Positions 1 to 11,338 of a DNA stretch of 64,000 bases are shown here, piece by piece. The DNA is from Archegozetes longisetosus (Eukaryota; Arthropoda; Arachnida; Sarcoptiformes; Trhypochthoniidae). A program made the position numbers and the translations under genes. Each line of letters starts with the position of its first letter. The stretch's first letter is position 1. The stretch lies in NCBI GenBank assembly GCA_018873245.2, contig JAEMBT020000009.1, forward strand, positions 7,121,288 through 7,185,287, read 5' to 3'. The notes under the pieces were generated by a model that searched no databases, was not told the origin of the DNA, and worked only from the letters and a program-made list of their open reading frames with translations.

Positions 1-465
1 ATTTTTTAAGTAGATCTCATCTGTATGTTTGAACGAAGTGTTCAGGGTTCTGCTTAGGTACAACTTTTACAAATCTTACTCATTGCAATACATAATTGAA
101 TTACATAAGTCCTAAATATCTTTTTGCGTGTTCGTTAAAATAAAAATTTGCCTGTACTTATGAATCGTAAGTTATGATTACACTCATTGCGATACTAAAA
201 AATGATTTAATTTATCAATGTATTAATGAATGTATTTAAAAATTATTTTTGAGTTTGGATATTTAAATAGAATCTTCAAAATCAAACTTGAATTGTTTAA
301 TATCCAAATATGTCAATTCATAAGATTTTAAATTAAAATTTCTTGCAAGTCGTTATATACATTGAGGCTAAAGACAAACATATTTCTTTCGAGTGAATGA
401 CAGAATATCTCTCCGACTCATATTTTTTGCTTAAACGTTTGGTGATATTCATTGTATTTGTTACC

Positions 466-1165
466 GTAAATTCTGATAATTAGTAAATATTAATAATTAC
501 TAGTAAATATTGATATTTACTGAGCCTCATAGTAAATTTTGATTATATACTTTGAATGTAATGATCGACATAGGCTAGCCTGAACTTAGGCTAGCCCAGG
601 CTCAAGGCTCAGTGAAAATGAACCTATGTCTATCATTATTTAAATGACTAAACTTGTGTGTATTTTAAAAAGAGACATTACATCGTCTTTAGTGCATTTA
701 ACAAGAGCTACAAAAAGCATTTTCTGATTTACAAATTTATCTCCTAGATTCACGATTTTTTGCAATTACACTTTATTATTAAATTAAATTTTATCATAAT
801 AATTAACTTTATTTGAAATTTTAGAGCCAGAAATTGAATGAAATCAATTAGATTCGAAGATTTTTAACATTAAATCAGTAATTTTACACAACTTTTGTTA
901 TCAAAATATAAGAAAAATTGGTAGATGTATTGATATGTAATGTCTATTTTTAAAATAATTACAATAAATAAATCATTGAGAATTTAAGTCATTTAAGATA
1001 TTTTGTCAAAATTTGCTGAGGTGTCTTAGAAAATATTGATATTTACTAAAATAAGTCAGTGAATATCAATAATTACTAGTAAATATCAAAATTTACTACG
1101 AGGGTCAGAAAATATCAATATTTACTAGTAACTATCAATACTTACTAATTATCAAAATTTACTCA
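466..1165. mobile_element. AT-rich MITE-like element with about 80-bp inverted arms
   Basis: The left arm (about 466-545) and the reverse complement of the right arm (about 1080-1165) share a long imperfect match around the words GATAATTAGTAA and TAGTAAATATTGATA. There is no coding potential between them. The arms are themselves built of short palindromic units (GTAAATAT/ATATTTAC). A hairpin-like stretch lies at 557-640, where TAATGATCGACATAGG pairs with CCTATGTCTATCATTA. It looks like a non-autonomous inverted-repeat element; I cannot assign a superfamily and see no convincing target duplication. Confidence 0.55.
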
Positions 1166-1703
1166 CGCTTTCACGCTTATATTCTTTGATATTCATATGA
1201 ATCAATAATGATTCTTTAAGCCATTATTAGATCTAAAACCTTTTCCACGTTTAAGTGAAACTCATGAATATTCCTTATCCTTTTTGTGAATATCACTTAT
1301 GTGTTGGTTTAAATTTGATTTATATTAAATATTATAGTCACATAAATAATAAGGCTACACTTCGAAGCTTCGGAAACCTTGCTTTGAAGCCCTAATTAAT
1401 ATGATAGAATCTATCTTATTTCTATATAGATATTGCTTTCAAATCTATTAAGAAATCGATGAGTCGGTAATAAAAATAATGATAGCAAAGCTGTCGAAAA
1501 ATTATCGATGAAACCTCTATACCATTTGTCAATAGAAATACGATAGCTTAAAAATGCCCAAATTAATAAATGTTAATCTGTTAAACTCTTAATTTATTGG
1601 GGTTTCCCTGGAATTTGATAAAAGTAAAAAATGTTTATTTCTGAAATTAAGTTTTTGTGTTGCATTAAATTTCGAATTTTAATCTGTTTAATATTTGAAA
1701 ATA
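1166..1703. other. Intergenic, nothing recognised
   Basis: AT-rich sequence with no supported ORF, repeat or RNA gene. Confidence 0.5.
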
Positions 1704-2196
1704 CAGTGGAACCTCATTATAGGCAACTCACCCTTGCTAGATATAATGCTTGCTTATTAAGAGTATTTTCTATAACCAATATAATCCTATATTTAATTTC
1801 ATCAAATTTTGCTCAAAGTCAAAATGAAACCAAATAAAATTAAATTGTTCTTATATCTCTTTGTTAGAAATATTTTACCAATTGATTGATTTGGTATTTT
1901 ATATCAAAATAAATTGTTTTCCTCCTATTTGGTCATATTTGTTGTTTATTTGAAACTGAAATATTTGCACAAAGTTAAAGTTATCAGAAAAGTTAAAGTG
2001 CCTATAGTGAGGCAAAGCACGAGCTATGCGTACAAACTAGCAGCACTGCCTATAGTGAGGGCTTTCTTATTATTCTGTTGTTCATAAAAAGAAATTTTTA
2101 ATGTTATTAAAATAATAAATCTGGCAGTGAATGACAATTGAGTTTCATATAATGAAAATCGCCTTTATCGAGTTTGTCTATAATGGGGTCGCACTG
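1704..2196. mobile_element. Tc1/pogo-type MITE, TA target site
   Basis: Terminal inverted repeats match well: left CAGTGGAACCTCATTATAGG, right (reverse complement) CAGTGCGACCCCATTATAGA. Both ends are flanked by TA (1702-1703 and 2197-2198), the target duplication of the Tc1/mariner/pogo superfamily. The 493-bp interior has no transposase. It contains the word TGCCTATAGTGAGG twice (near 1999 and 2047). The short ORF overlapping the left end is not a gene. Confidence 0.75.
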
Positions 2197-2198
2197 TA

Positions 2199-3409
2199 TT
2201 TCGTCGCAAAATTCAGCCTATGTTTAGAAAATTGGAATTCTTTTCTGTGATAAAGTTGAGAAGCGGTGTTTTCGAAGTGATCTCGAATAATAATAGCATT
2301 TAAAAGCTTTAATTTCATTTATTTGTTACGCAGGGACAAATGAATCAATATTCTATATATTTTCGAGAAATTACATTGAAGCTAATGATAAGTTGTTTAA
2401 CATTTTTGGTTTTTCAATGTCGCATTACTTATATGTACATACCATTATTATAGGACATCACATTAACTAACCATATTTTAAATATATAAACAAATTATGT
2501 TTACTTATGGGAGTCGGCTCTCAAAGATCCAATATCAAATATCAGATAGTAAATCCTAAGGTCTCAATCTTTTTTATGCGTAAATTTTAGTTTCAAAACT
2601 ATCTTTTTGTCTTCATTATTCATGTTTTTCTAATAAAAATTTATTATAAGTCCGTAAACCAATTCCAACTATCAACTCCCGAGTTTGCCTTTGGACAGCG
2701 GCGTAACAAACTAGTAGTAACTAGTTTTCTATAAGACTTATTTTTAACATTTACTTCATTTGAAGACATACTAAGGATTTAAATCAATTAATTCAAAAAG
2801 AATTATCACAATCATCAAAATATTATATTTAATTAATTTTTTCAAATAATCTGAAAATTAATACAAAACATGAGTTCGCTATGGAATATTGTATTTAGTG
2901 CTTCCAGTGAAGAAATAGTGTAAAGATTGCAATGAACTGTGACTTATGTAAAGAAAATCTAATTGATTGATGAAGAGTTATGAGATCCAGAATTTTTCTC
3001 AACTAATTGCCTAAAGTTTGAAAATTTCTGATTGGTAAATGAAATGACCTTTTGAATTTCAACCCTAATAGTATAAATAATTCTAACTCTTGCAGCAAAA
3101 TATTATTTTGAATTATTTCTAAAATTATTTTAATAATACAAGCAATCAAAATATCGATCTTATCTTAGCTTAGGAAACCATAGTTTTAAACTTAAAGTTC
3201 AATGATTTAGTTAAAATTTTTGTTCAATAATCAAATAAATAATAGAACTTTGTAGATTAAAATTGGTTTTATTGCTCGGTTCTGAATATTTTTGAATTAT
3301 CAATTTATCAGAATATAAATCAATTTGAAATTATGCGATACCAAAAGCAGCTTTAGTACAATTCTGAGCAAGAGAAAATTCAGTATATAAGTAATTTGAC
3401 TTTGAATTT
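2199..3409. other. Intergenic, nothing recognised
   Basis: About 1.2 kb of AT-rich DNA without a supported gene or clear repeat. Confidence 0.5.
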
Positions 3410-3473
3410 TCAATGGTTTCCATGTGCAAAAATACTTACGATTCGCTCTTCGAAGCGCTGCTTCATGGCCTCC

Positions 3474-4069
3474 TTATTGAATTTTGGGTGACCTGTTTTG
3501 GTCATCCCCAGGTTTCTGTTCAGCATTTTTGTTCTGGTCCTTCCATTGCTTTCTCTTTTCTTTAATGCAACTTCTGAACTTTTCACTGCATATCGTATAA
3601 ATGAAATGTTTGAGTTTTTCATCAGTACCTAATATGGCATTGACATCATCTGAAACTGCAACGCAGCTCGTATATATTTCTTTCATCTAATAGAGAAATA
3701 GAAAAAAGTTAATTAGAATTTTGTAAACCAATTTTCCATTAGGCTGAAATTCTTCAATCTCTGTGACTGAGGTTTAGAAACTTCGTTAAAAATACTATTT
3801 AAGTTGAAGCTAATGAAAATATTATAAAATTTTGACTATACTTTTTCGTGAAACTTTTCATGACCCGGTGTTGGCGTTGAATCGCTTTCATTGAATACAT
3901 TGCATTTAAGAAATTCAGATAATTCATCAGCGGTAGGTCTAGTATTCATATCACAAAGTTTTGCCTTTATTTTCTTTACGTCTTCATTGTTTTCAAGATG
4001 ATCAAAGAGACCCAGGCAACATTCGACAATAGTCGATACAATTATAGCTATCAATAGATATCTGTTCAT
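3474..4069 (-). CDS. Small secreted cysteine-containing protein, two exons, unknown function
   Basis: Two exons on the minus strand read as one protein of 146 residues. Exon 1 is 4069-3842 (76 codons) and starts with a hydrophobic signal peptide, likely cut after ECCLG. A GTATAG donor at 3841 and a TTCTCTATTAG acceptor at 3687 define a 155-bp phase-0 intron. Exon 2 is 3686-3474. The mature part is charged and has five cysteines (in LCDM, KCNV, SCVA, ICSE and SCIK), ending in a lysine/glutamine-rich tail. The pattern suggests an extracellular or salivary/haemolymph protein; I do not recognise the family. A textbook donor, GAATC|GTAAGT, lies just past the stop codon at 3438-3439 in another frame, so a longer isoform or a recent frameshift is possible. 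Confidence 0.6.
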
Positions 4070-4099
4070 TTTATCTCAAATATATTTCAAGTCAAGTGT

Positions 4100-5200
4100 C
4101 AAGTACTCTAAATATATTTATTCAAAACTTAGTAACTGAGTTCTTGTTTGCAGCTTTTATACAAAAACAATTGTTTCGCAATAGTAATCTTTGATTGCAT
4201 TCAGATAAGTTGAAAAGTTTAACTAAAAATTTGTTTGCAGTTTAACTACTGTTCAAATAAATTGTACAATAGCTTGAATGATACTATATCATCATGATTT
4301 AAACTGTCAAGTTTTAAAAATCATCAAATAGAAAGACAGTTCAAAAACGTATTCGTAATTAAGGTAAATTCAAGTTTACATCATTATACGTTGGAAAAAA
4401 TTAATGTCGCTTAAATGTTCATTAAAAGCTCATTAATTTTGAACATCACTTAAATTACGGAACATTTAAGCTTTCAAATAATATTTGAATTGTCTCTAAT
4501 GATTTTTTAAAAAATAAATGTATGGCAATAATGGTACAACTCAGAATTTTTATAATTTCTTATATAAAACGAATCACTGAATTTTCTTAAAGACCTAATT
4601 TTATTCAGAAATAATTGTTCTATTTATATTAATATATGTTTTCTAAATAGGGAATTGGTTTGATTAATTCAATCACTATCTTTTTAAGATAATTGATTGA
4701 TTTTTATATAAAAAGGAGCCACCACTTGTCTTTATAATTAGGTTAAGAATGATTTAATGAAAATATAAGCTTAAAAGCGAAAGAGATCGTAGTCTTAGCT
4801 CTCCGCGCTATGAAATCGTTTCTTAAATTAAAAATACAATCAAATGCTTAATTAATTATAATTGGTGAATATACAGTATACTACAAGATGTCTCATTCGA
4901 TAGACTTAAACGTGTTCAATTACTTATGAAATCAAGGCTCGAAATATTATGTGACTACATAATATAATTTTGAATGAATTTGCACAATTTGGAAAATTTT
5001 ATCAAAATTATTCCAATTTATCACATTATAATTTTTTTGCATTTAAGAACTATAAAGAAGCATAAAATTGTTGATGAGTTTTAAAAAGACTTAATTCGAC
5101 TCAATAAAACAATTAAATAAGGCTTGTACAAAATTAAATTTACACTTGCATTCTATTTCATCTATAGTTTTGAAACATCAACCACAATAAGCCTATATAT
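4100..5200. other. Intergenic, nothing recognised
   Basis: Upstream region of the secreted-protein gene, about 1.1 kb, AT-rich and without a supported feature. Confidence 0.45.
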
Positions 5201-5202
5201 CA

Positions 5203-5595
5203 TTGTTCAATTTTCTTCAGTGTAGTGTTAAGTTATCTCCAATGGCAAGACAAGAGAACGAAGCTCTCGCTAAAAGAGTTTCGCATTTTTATGAACGTAT
5301 CGGCAGGTCAGATAATCCGCTCGCTTTGAAACTTACAACAAACCATTTTATAGAAGAAGGCATATCGAGGCAAAGAATATATGGAATCATTAAACGATAT
5401 AAAGAGCACGGAACTGTCGATTATCTCAAAATTCCCGGTAGACCTTTAAAAAGATTAGTCAAGTCCGTAAAGGAATTGACTGGTAAAGAACTAGAAATTT
5501 CAGTAAGAAATGAGGCGCTTGAGACGATAATGCCGTACAGCACTTACCAATTCATAAAGAAGAAAAATATCGAATGCGACACAAATCGAACATGA
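5203..5595 (+). pseudogene. Truncated transposase-like helix-turn-helix ORF (Tc1/mariner type)
   Basis: A 130-residue ORF; a second ATG at residue 14 (MARQENEALAKRV) is the likelier start. The pattern FIEEGISRQRIYGIIKRYKE followed by a GRP motif (IPGRPLKR) is the paired N-terminal helix-turn-helix and AT-hook-like linker of Tc1/mariner-type transposases. No catalytic DDE domain follows: the frame stops at residue 130, and the next kilobase shows no D or E motif. It is either a decayed transposase or a domesticated DNA-binding fragment. A pogo-type terminal word (ACAGTAAAAGCTCGATAAACGA) lies near 5690, but I could not find its partner. Confidence 0.55.
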
Positions 5596-6385
5596 CATAA
5601 GATCGAATACAATATAATTGAAAATCCAAATTGATTTTATTTAGATATTATGCTTTTATTTCCAATTTAATTGATTTTTTATGAAACTACAGTAAAAGCT
5701 CGATAAACGATCGCTTAATGAGTAAATTAAAGGAATACTTTAAAAATGCACTTTTCTGGAAAACTCAGCTTATGAGAAAATTTTTAATAGTTTAGGAGCA
5801 AAAGGAGAGGTGCTGTTCAGTCTGAGGTTGATCTGCAGACCTTCTAACGATAGAGATTAATAAAACTTTTTGATAAGGATATTGCTTTCAATCTTTTGAT
5901 TTCATTCAATTACGTAAAGCTTTTATTATACACAACTTTCATTATAGTCTAATACTTGATAGTTTTGTTGAATAGTGAGCATTCATTTCAATCTTTCATA
6001 TTATACAATAAGTTTGGAGTTTTAAAAATTAAATTGTGCTGGAATGCCTTGTGATAAAAAGCGATCGTCAGCTTTCGTTAGTGTTTTAACACATATTAAT
6101 ACCAATATTTTAATTGGATCAAATGAGGCAAAAGAGTTTATTTCAAAGTAATGTTCAAGACTTCATAACAACTAGAAAATGTTTAATGCAATTGACAAAA
6201 CTTTTGGCTATGCTCTTTCGGAAATTTATAGAAATACAAGGGGTACTAGATAAGTTTTGAGAATTTTGTATAAGAAAAATTGTAATTGATGATATATCTA
6301 AAGATAACTGGCAAAATGCATTTTAGGAATGGTTTATGCATGTGATACACAAAGTTTGAAACGAAGATTTATATCAAGAATTTTT
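5596..6385. other. Intergenic; lone transposon-end-like word near 5690
   Basis: No gene is visible. The sequence from about 5690 resembles the terminal repeat of pogo/Tigger-like elements, but the other end was not found. Confidence 0.35.
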
Positions 6386-6389
6386 AATC

Positions 6390-7800
6390 AGTTCAGTACT
6401 GAGGAAAATTCATTTGCTTTAAAGAATAATTTCTGTAAAGTCCCATATCAAAACGATCACAATATGACTAAAATTATGTTTATTAGTAAGCATAGATTAC
6501 AACTCTAGTTTTAGAATTTCAAATATTAATAGTCAGGTAATACACTTTGAATTGAAGCGCAGAATGACTCTTTACCAATGATCAGCACAACCCCTAAGAA
6601 CTTTTAGTTTTTAACTGTACTATCGGACAAAAAAGTATAAGTCAAAATGTGCGCTTAAAAACAAAACTCTCTCTCTCTCTCTCTCTACTAGTTTTACCTG
6701 AGTTTCGAATCAACATGGTTTGAAACTCAGATCTAGTACAAACGATGTATTCTAATCGAGATGTTAATCGGGCTCTTAAATCAAAAACTCATTTCTACAA
6801 ATATTTATAAGAGCTGAATATGAAATTGTGGATTAATAGAACTGTTTGATGAAGGATTAAGTGAGACAAAAGTTGTCGAGAAAGAGTTTATTAAGCATTT
6901 ATCTTATTTATGACACCTTATTTATCTCACTTGAATATGATCCAAAAATTGAGTGAAGCGACTAATGTTATATATATTCGTGATCTATTCTTAGTAAGGA
7001 GTCATTTTATACCCATTTTGCCCAAAGAGTCATCTTTTATTCGTATTTAATTTTCCTATTTTTATTGTTTTATTTATCATGAGGTTTCCTAATTTTTAAA
7101 GTTTGAAACATTTCTAATTCCATATTACTTCAATGAACTGTGTATTAAATAACTATAAAGCGAAAATCCTGAGTAACTATAAAATTATTGAAATAAAATA
7201 ATCTAAAATCATAAAAAGTACTAATTAGGAATTATAAGGATCCAGTAAAAGTTGCTCAATTTCATTGAGTGGACTCGAATTTCGCAACAGAAGTTCGATA
7301 TTTTTCAGTAAAAAACAAGGCTATGCTAATAACTTTTATGTATGTAAAGTAGGAATAATGACAATCAATAATCGTTTAAGAAAACTATTAAATGGAGATC
7401 AAAACAATTGTCATTTTCTGTCATGAAAGAAGAAAATGTGTTGAAAATTTGTGTCTTAGGTTTCGTAACAATAAAAACTAACCATTACAAACATATAGAA
7501 AACAAAGGACGATATGATGGAATGATTTTGAAATGAATTTTTTGTAATTTACTTTTATTCGACCGAATAGATCTCATAAATGACTATTGAATTTATGAAA
7601 AAAGAACCGAAAGTAATGATGCGACTATCTTTCATGTCTGATGTCAAGATAAAACAGGTTATTAACAAAATGTCTATCTCTTAATCTTTAGAAAAACATT
7701 AGTAATAGTAATAATAGCTTAAAAAGTGGATAAGAACAAGTCTCAGTACATTCAATAATTTTGGAATTTTCAAAATTCTTTAAATAAATTCTTTCATCGA
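6390..7800. repeat. 5' flank of the duplicated Gr-like unit (copy A)
   Basis: This flank is recognisably similar to 22740-24540 (upstream of copy B) and 41295-42950 (upstream of copy H). Shared words include TACAAACGATGTATT and GCTAATAACTTTTATG. It marks the duplication unit as receptor gene plus at least 1.4 kb of upstream DNA, which may contain shared regulatory sequence. A (CT)10 microsatellite sits at 6667-6686. Confidence 0.6.
6618..6660. repeat. Solitary copy of a Tc1-type MITE end
   Basis: TACTATCGGACAAAAAAGTA followed by GTCAAAATGTGCGCTTAAA matches the ends of the MITE found in both arms of the palindrome (57559-57963 and 60012-60442). No matching opposite end was found nearby, so it is probably a truncated copy. 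Confidence 0.5.
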
Positions 7801-7801
7801 A

Positions 7802-9506
7802 ATGAATAATAATAATTCAATGTACATAGAATTGCTTCTATGGTATTATCGAATATTTGGGATAACATTCGGCGGTTTATCCATTACCAAAACTGGAGAA
7901 TTGATGGTCAGCAAGAGTTTGAAAATATTTAGCTGGGTATCTACAGTTCTAGTGATAATATCTATCAATATTTTTGCTATATTCTCGGTTTTGGAAGGCT
8001 ATTCATTTATAAATCAAGTATATAATTCTGGATTTAGCATAATTTATTACTTGATAATATTTCGATCATGTCTTACAATAATATTCTTCGTTCTCAGTTT
8101 AAATTATTATCAATTGAGAGCTCATAATCTATTCAAAGTATTGCTTAGTTATTCACTTAAGTGTTTCAGAAATAAAGTAATAATTTACACATCCTTTGTA
8201 ATGGCCATAATCTTTCAAGTATTGAACCTTTACTTCGTATTGAGTTCCTCTCACAACTTTTATAGTTTCAAATATGTGGTGACTGCCAGTTTATGGATAG
8301 TCTATTATTCCATATCAAAAACAGCTTTGTCTTTGGTAACTTGGGGTAAAAATATTTATTTATCAAAATTTTGTTCATTTCTAACTAAATTTCAGTATTG
8401 ATTCCTTCTGTTTCTAACTAAATTATTTTTAGCTATTTCTCTATCAGTTTGTGAACATTTGCAGCAATTGATTCAACAATTGAAACAATCCAATTCAAAT
8501 CATACTCAATATTCAAGTTTACAAATAATTCGTAACACAATAAATTCATACTTCAAAGCCAGAAACTCTTTCAAAGATTTGGACAAATCTCTGTCTTGGA
8601 TTAGCTTTTTTGATTCGATAACAACTATTACTGACCTGATGGTAGAAATTTATGCCTGTATTATAGGTATAGAAACACCAATTTATAAAGTAATATTGAA
8701 GTTTTATATTTTGTATTCAATCCTAAATATCATAAAACTGATCACCAATTGTTTAATACATGGAATGGTTTATGAGGAGAGTAAAAATTTTGATTTGTGT
8801 TTTGATGAATTGGATTTAAATGTAATGAATTTGGATGAAAACAGTTTTAAAGAAGCCCTACATTTGAAAACTTGTCTCAAAGTACGAAAATATAAATATT
8901 CTACAGGATTCAAAAAGATTTCAACCATAACTGAACTTAATTTTGAACTATAGTTAAAACATAACTTTGTCTTTTCAAACTTTCAAAGATATCTCTCAGT
9001 TTCAATTGAGGATTTAATTAAATTAAAGCATAAAATAATGTATTGCGTGAAATGTGAAAATAAGTCAAATTAGATTAATAAATTTACAGTAATGAATGAA
9101 AACAAAAATAAATCAAAAATTGCTTCAATAAAAACAACTATTCGTGCAGGAATAGCATTAACACATAATTAACTTGCATTGTATTAGAAAAATGTTTGTA
9201 CTATTAGATATAATTATGGGATTAGAAGTCTCGTTTAGAAAAGTCATGATTAGAAAAGTTTTGAAAAACAAAACACTTATGTGACTCATTTACTTGATAT
9301 TAAAGTTCGTCTTATGCCCTTTTAAACAAGACGTTTTAGTTTTCGTACTTGTATGAGACAATCTTTCATTTATTACTATTTAGGTTCTAATCTCTGAGTG
9401 TCATTTTCTTATTCAATTTAAGATTTTCTGCCTTATTCTCAATTATTCTATAATATTAGCTCAAACCGGAAAGCACGAGTCAATAGAAAATGCTTCAACA
9501 AATTAG
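7802..9506 (+). pseudogene. Gustatory-receptor-like gene, copy A (C-terminal deletion)
   Basis: Exon 1 (7802-8345) starts MNNNNSMYIELLLWYYRIFG and encodes several membrane segments. A GTAAAA donor and TTTTTAG acceptor give an 87-bp phase-1 intron (8346-8432). Exon 2 runs from 8433 and contains FDELDLNVMNLDE. The C-terminal exon relic at 9423-9506 reads ILNYSIILAQTGK, resembling the TYhhhhhQ tail of the 7tm_7 insect/chelicerate gustatory receptors. In this copy about 90 bp at the end of exon 2 are missing: the deletion joins two copies of ACATTTGAAAAC, removing the SKFGFTIF segment and the last splice donor. The frame now runs on to 8953 with unrelated residues. The last acceptor is AAG rather than CAG. 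Exons are almost identical to copy H. It is probably non-functional or has an altered tail. Confidence 0.7.
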
Positions 9507-9582
9507 TTTTAGTTTTCTATTGAATTTATTCATGTATATATTTACAATATTGTAGTTCAAAAATAGATTAAAAAAACGGACA

Positions 9583-9840
9583 CTATACCACAATCTTAAA
9601 GGCATAATAAATTGTACCATAGTGCCCGGCAATCATAATGACCTCAAACATTAAAGGCGTAATAATTTGTTTACCACAATGCTCATATTTGTCATTCTTG
9701 TATGCTAAGGGAATTTTTTCACCCAAGCAACGCTCTCCTTTTACATTTAAGCCATATTCAATGCACGCTTTATCTTCAGAGCCAATTTTGTTCTTTCCGT
9801 AACGGATTTTCACGTATAAGAATAATATACCTCCTCTTTT
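9583..9840 (-). pseudogene. Possible IS630-type transposase fragment
   Basis: An open minus-strand frame contains YGLNVKGERCLGEK followed by KQIITPLMFE. This resembles the middle of bacterial IS630 transposases, where a Gly-Lys-Arg-rich strand pair is followed by a residue run ending in apolar-F-E/G. It lies just downstream of the bacterial rsfS relic on the same strand, which supports a bacterial origin. It has no ATG start and no visible DDE residues. The family call is tentative; an unrelated host exon remains possible. Confidence 0.35.
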
Positions 9841-10075
9841 GGCACACTTACTTTATACCCTTTTTCTCTTATTATGTTTAAGTTAGTACTCTTCATATCA
9901 GATAAAGAAAAAATTTAAAAACCAATAGTGAATATTATTTTTACTTGCATTATAGATTTACTTATTACATAGAAATATTAGTTGAATTTAGTATTTAGGT
10001 GCACTATATCTTGTCTACATTTCTTCTAACTTAAAATATGTTCGTAATTTTAGGTAAAAAATATTGATCGATATA

Positions 10076-11338
10076 TTCAGTAGCCCCGAAAAGAAATGCT
10101 CGTTTTTTATGGGCATGATTTGACGTCATTTTCACATCAAAACAATTGTTTACAGAATTAATTCATTTGTTTTATAAAACTTTGATATTTTGTGATTAAG
10201 TTTTGATTAAAAAGAATTTTATAACAATTACCATCGATGGACACCAAACCTCCAAACAAGACACACATTAGACATTGTCTTCTCTACGAGTTTGATCAGG
10301 GTGTATCTGCCGCCGCCGCCTCCCGAAAAACCCAAAACATTTATGGCGAAAATTGTTTGAGTGAGAGTCAATGTCGGCGCTGGTTTCAAAGGTTCCGCGA
10401 CGGCGACCGCAGCCTTGAAGACCAACCGAAGTCTGGCCACCCGTCGGTAGTGGACAACTTGGTTTTGGAACAGTTGGTGGAGTCAGATCCCAAACAGTCG
10501 GCTGAAGAGATGTCCATACAGTTGGGATGCGGCGAACAGACCATTCGGGATCACTTACATGCGATCGGGAAGAGCTACAGGTCGGGAAAATGGGTGCCCC
10601 ACGATTTGAGGGAAGAGCAAAAATCAATGAGAATAATGGTCTGCGATTCGCACCTCACTCGACACGAGAAGACCCCATTTTGGAAACAAATTATCACTTC
10701 AGATGAAAAATGGGTTCTATATGATAATTCTTATGCCCATAAACAACGGTTATCTCCGGGAGAAGCAGCAGTTCCCACCCCTAAAACTGGTATCACCACC
10801 AAAAAGGCTTTACTTTGCGTTTGGTGGGATTATAAAGGAATCGTTCACTGGGAACTTTTAGATTATGGCCAAACAGTAGACTCAGACCTCTACTGTGAAC
10901 AATTGGATCGACTCAAAGAGGCATTGATTCGGAGTCGCCCAAAATTGGTGAATAGGAAGGGTGTGATCCTACTTCACGATAATGCCAAACCTCACACCTC
11001 GAAGAAGACCCAACAGAAGATTAAGGACCTGGGATATGAAGTCATTAGCCATCCTGCCTTCAGCCCAGATATAGCCCCTTCCGATTACCATCTATTCCGA
11101 TCGCTTCAAATGCATTTGACATTTAAAGATATTGATGCCATCAAATCTGGGTTGTCTTCATTCTTTGCCTCAAAATCAAGTGATTTCTTCAGAGACGGAA
11201 TTGAAAAATTGATGACAAGATGGCAAATGGTTCTTGATAATGATGGAGAATATATCATTGATTAAAGTTAGTTATGTTAAGAATAAAATAGATTTGAATT
11301 TCACATCAAAAACGCGCATTTTTTTCGGGGCTACTGAA
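10076..11338 (+). mobile_element. Intact mariner transposon inserted in bacterial-derived rsfS
   Basis: The element is 1263 bp. Its inverted repeats start TTCAGTAGCCCCGAAAA on both ends and match over about 28 bp. TA at 10074-10075 and 11339-11340 is the expected target duplication. It carries one uninterrupted transposase gene. Its coding part is clearly richer in G+C than the surroundings, as expected for a recent arrival from elsewhere. Confidence 0.93.
10237..11265 (+). CDS. Mariner transposase, full length
   Basis: 342 residues, close to the usual 340-350 of mariner. It cuts and rejoins the element at its inverted repeats. The N-terminal half has paired helix-turn-helix regions (CRRWFQRFRDG near 46-56, the linker PKSGHPS near 64-70, and IRDHLHAIG near 103-111). 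The linker motif WVPHDL is at 119-124. The catalytic triad is D156 (TSDEKW), D248 (LLHDNAKPH) and D283 (SPDIAPSDYH), with 34 residues between the second and third, the mariner DD34D signature. No stop or frameshift is present, so the enzyme may be active. The overlapping minus-strand ORFs at 10228-10627 are shadows. Confidence 0.95.
   Translation: MDTKPPNKTHIRHCLLYEFDQGVSAAAASRKTQNIYGENCLSESQCRRWFQRFRDGDRSLEDQPKSGHPSVVDNLVLEQLVESDPKQSAEEMSIQLGCGEQTIRDHLHAIGKSYRSGKWVPHDLREEQKSMRIMVCDSHLTRHEKTPFWKQIITSDEKWVLYDNSYAHKQRLSPGEAAVPTPKTGITTKKALLCVWWDYKGIVHWELLDYGQTVDSDLYCEQLDRLKEALIRSRPKLVNRKGVILLHDNAKPHTSKKTQQKIKDLGYEVISHPAFSPDIAPSDYHLFRSLQMHLTFKDIDAIKSGLSSFFASKSSDFFRDGIEKLMTRWQMVLDNDGEYIID

Noticed and set aside
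1631-1837. 68-codon ORF near the left MITE
   Set aside because: It overlaps the MITE terminal repeat and has no codon or protein features of a gene.
10228-10627. Two minus-strand ORFs of 70 and 119 codons opposite the mariner transposase
   Set aside because: They are antisense shadows of the GC-richer transposase gene, without start context or recognisable domains.
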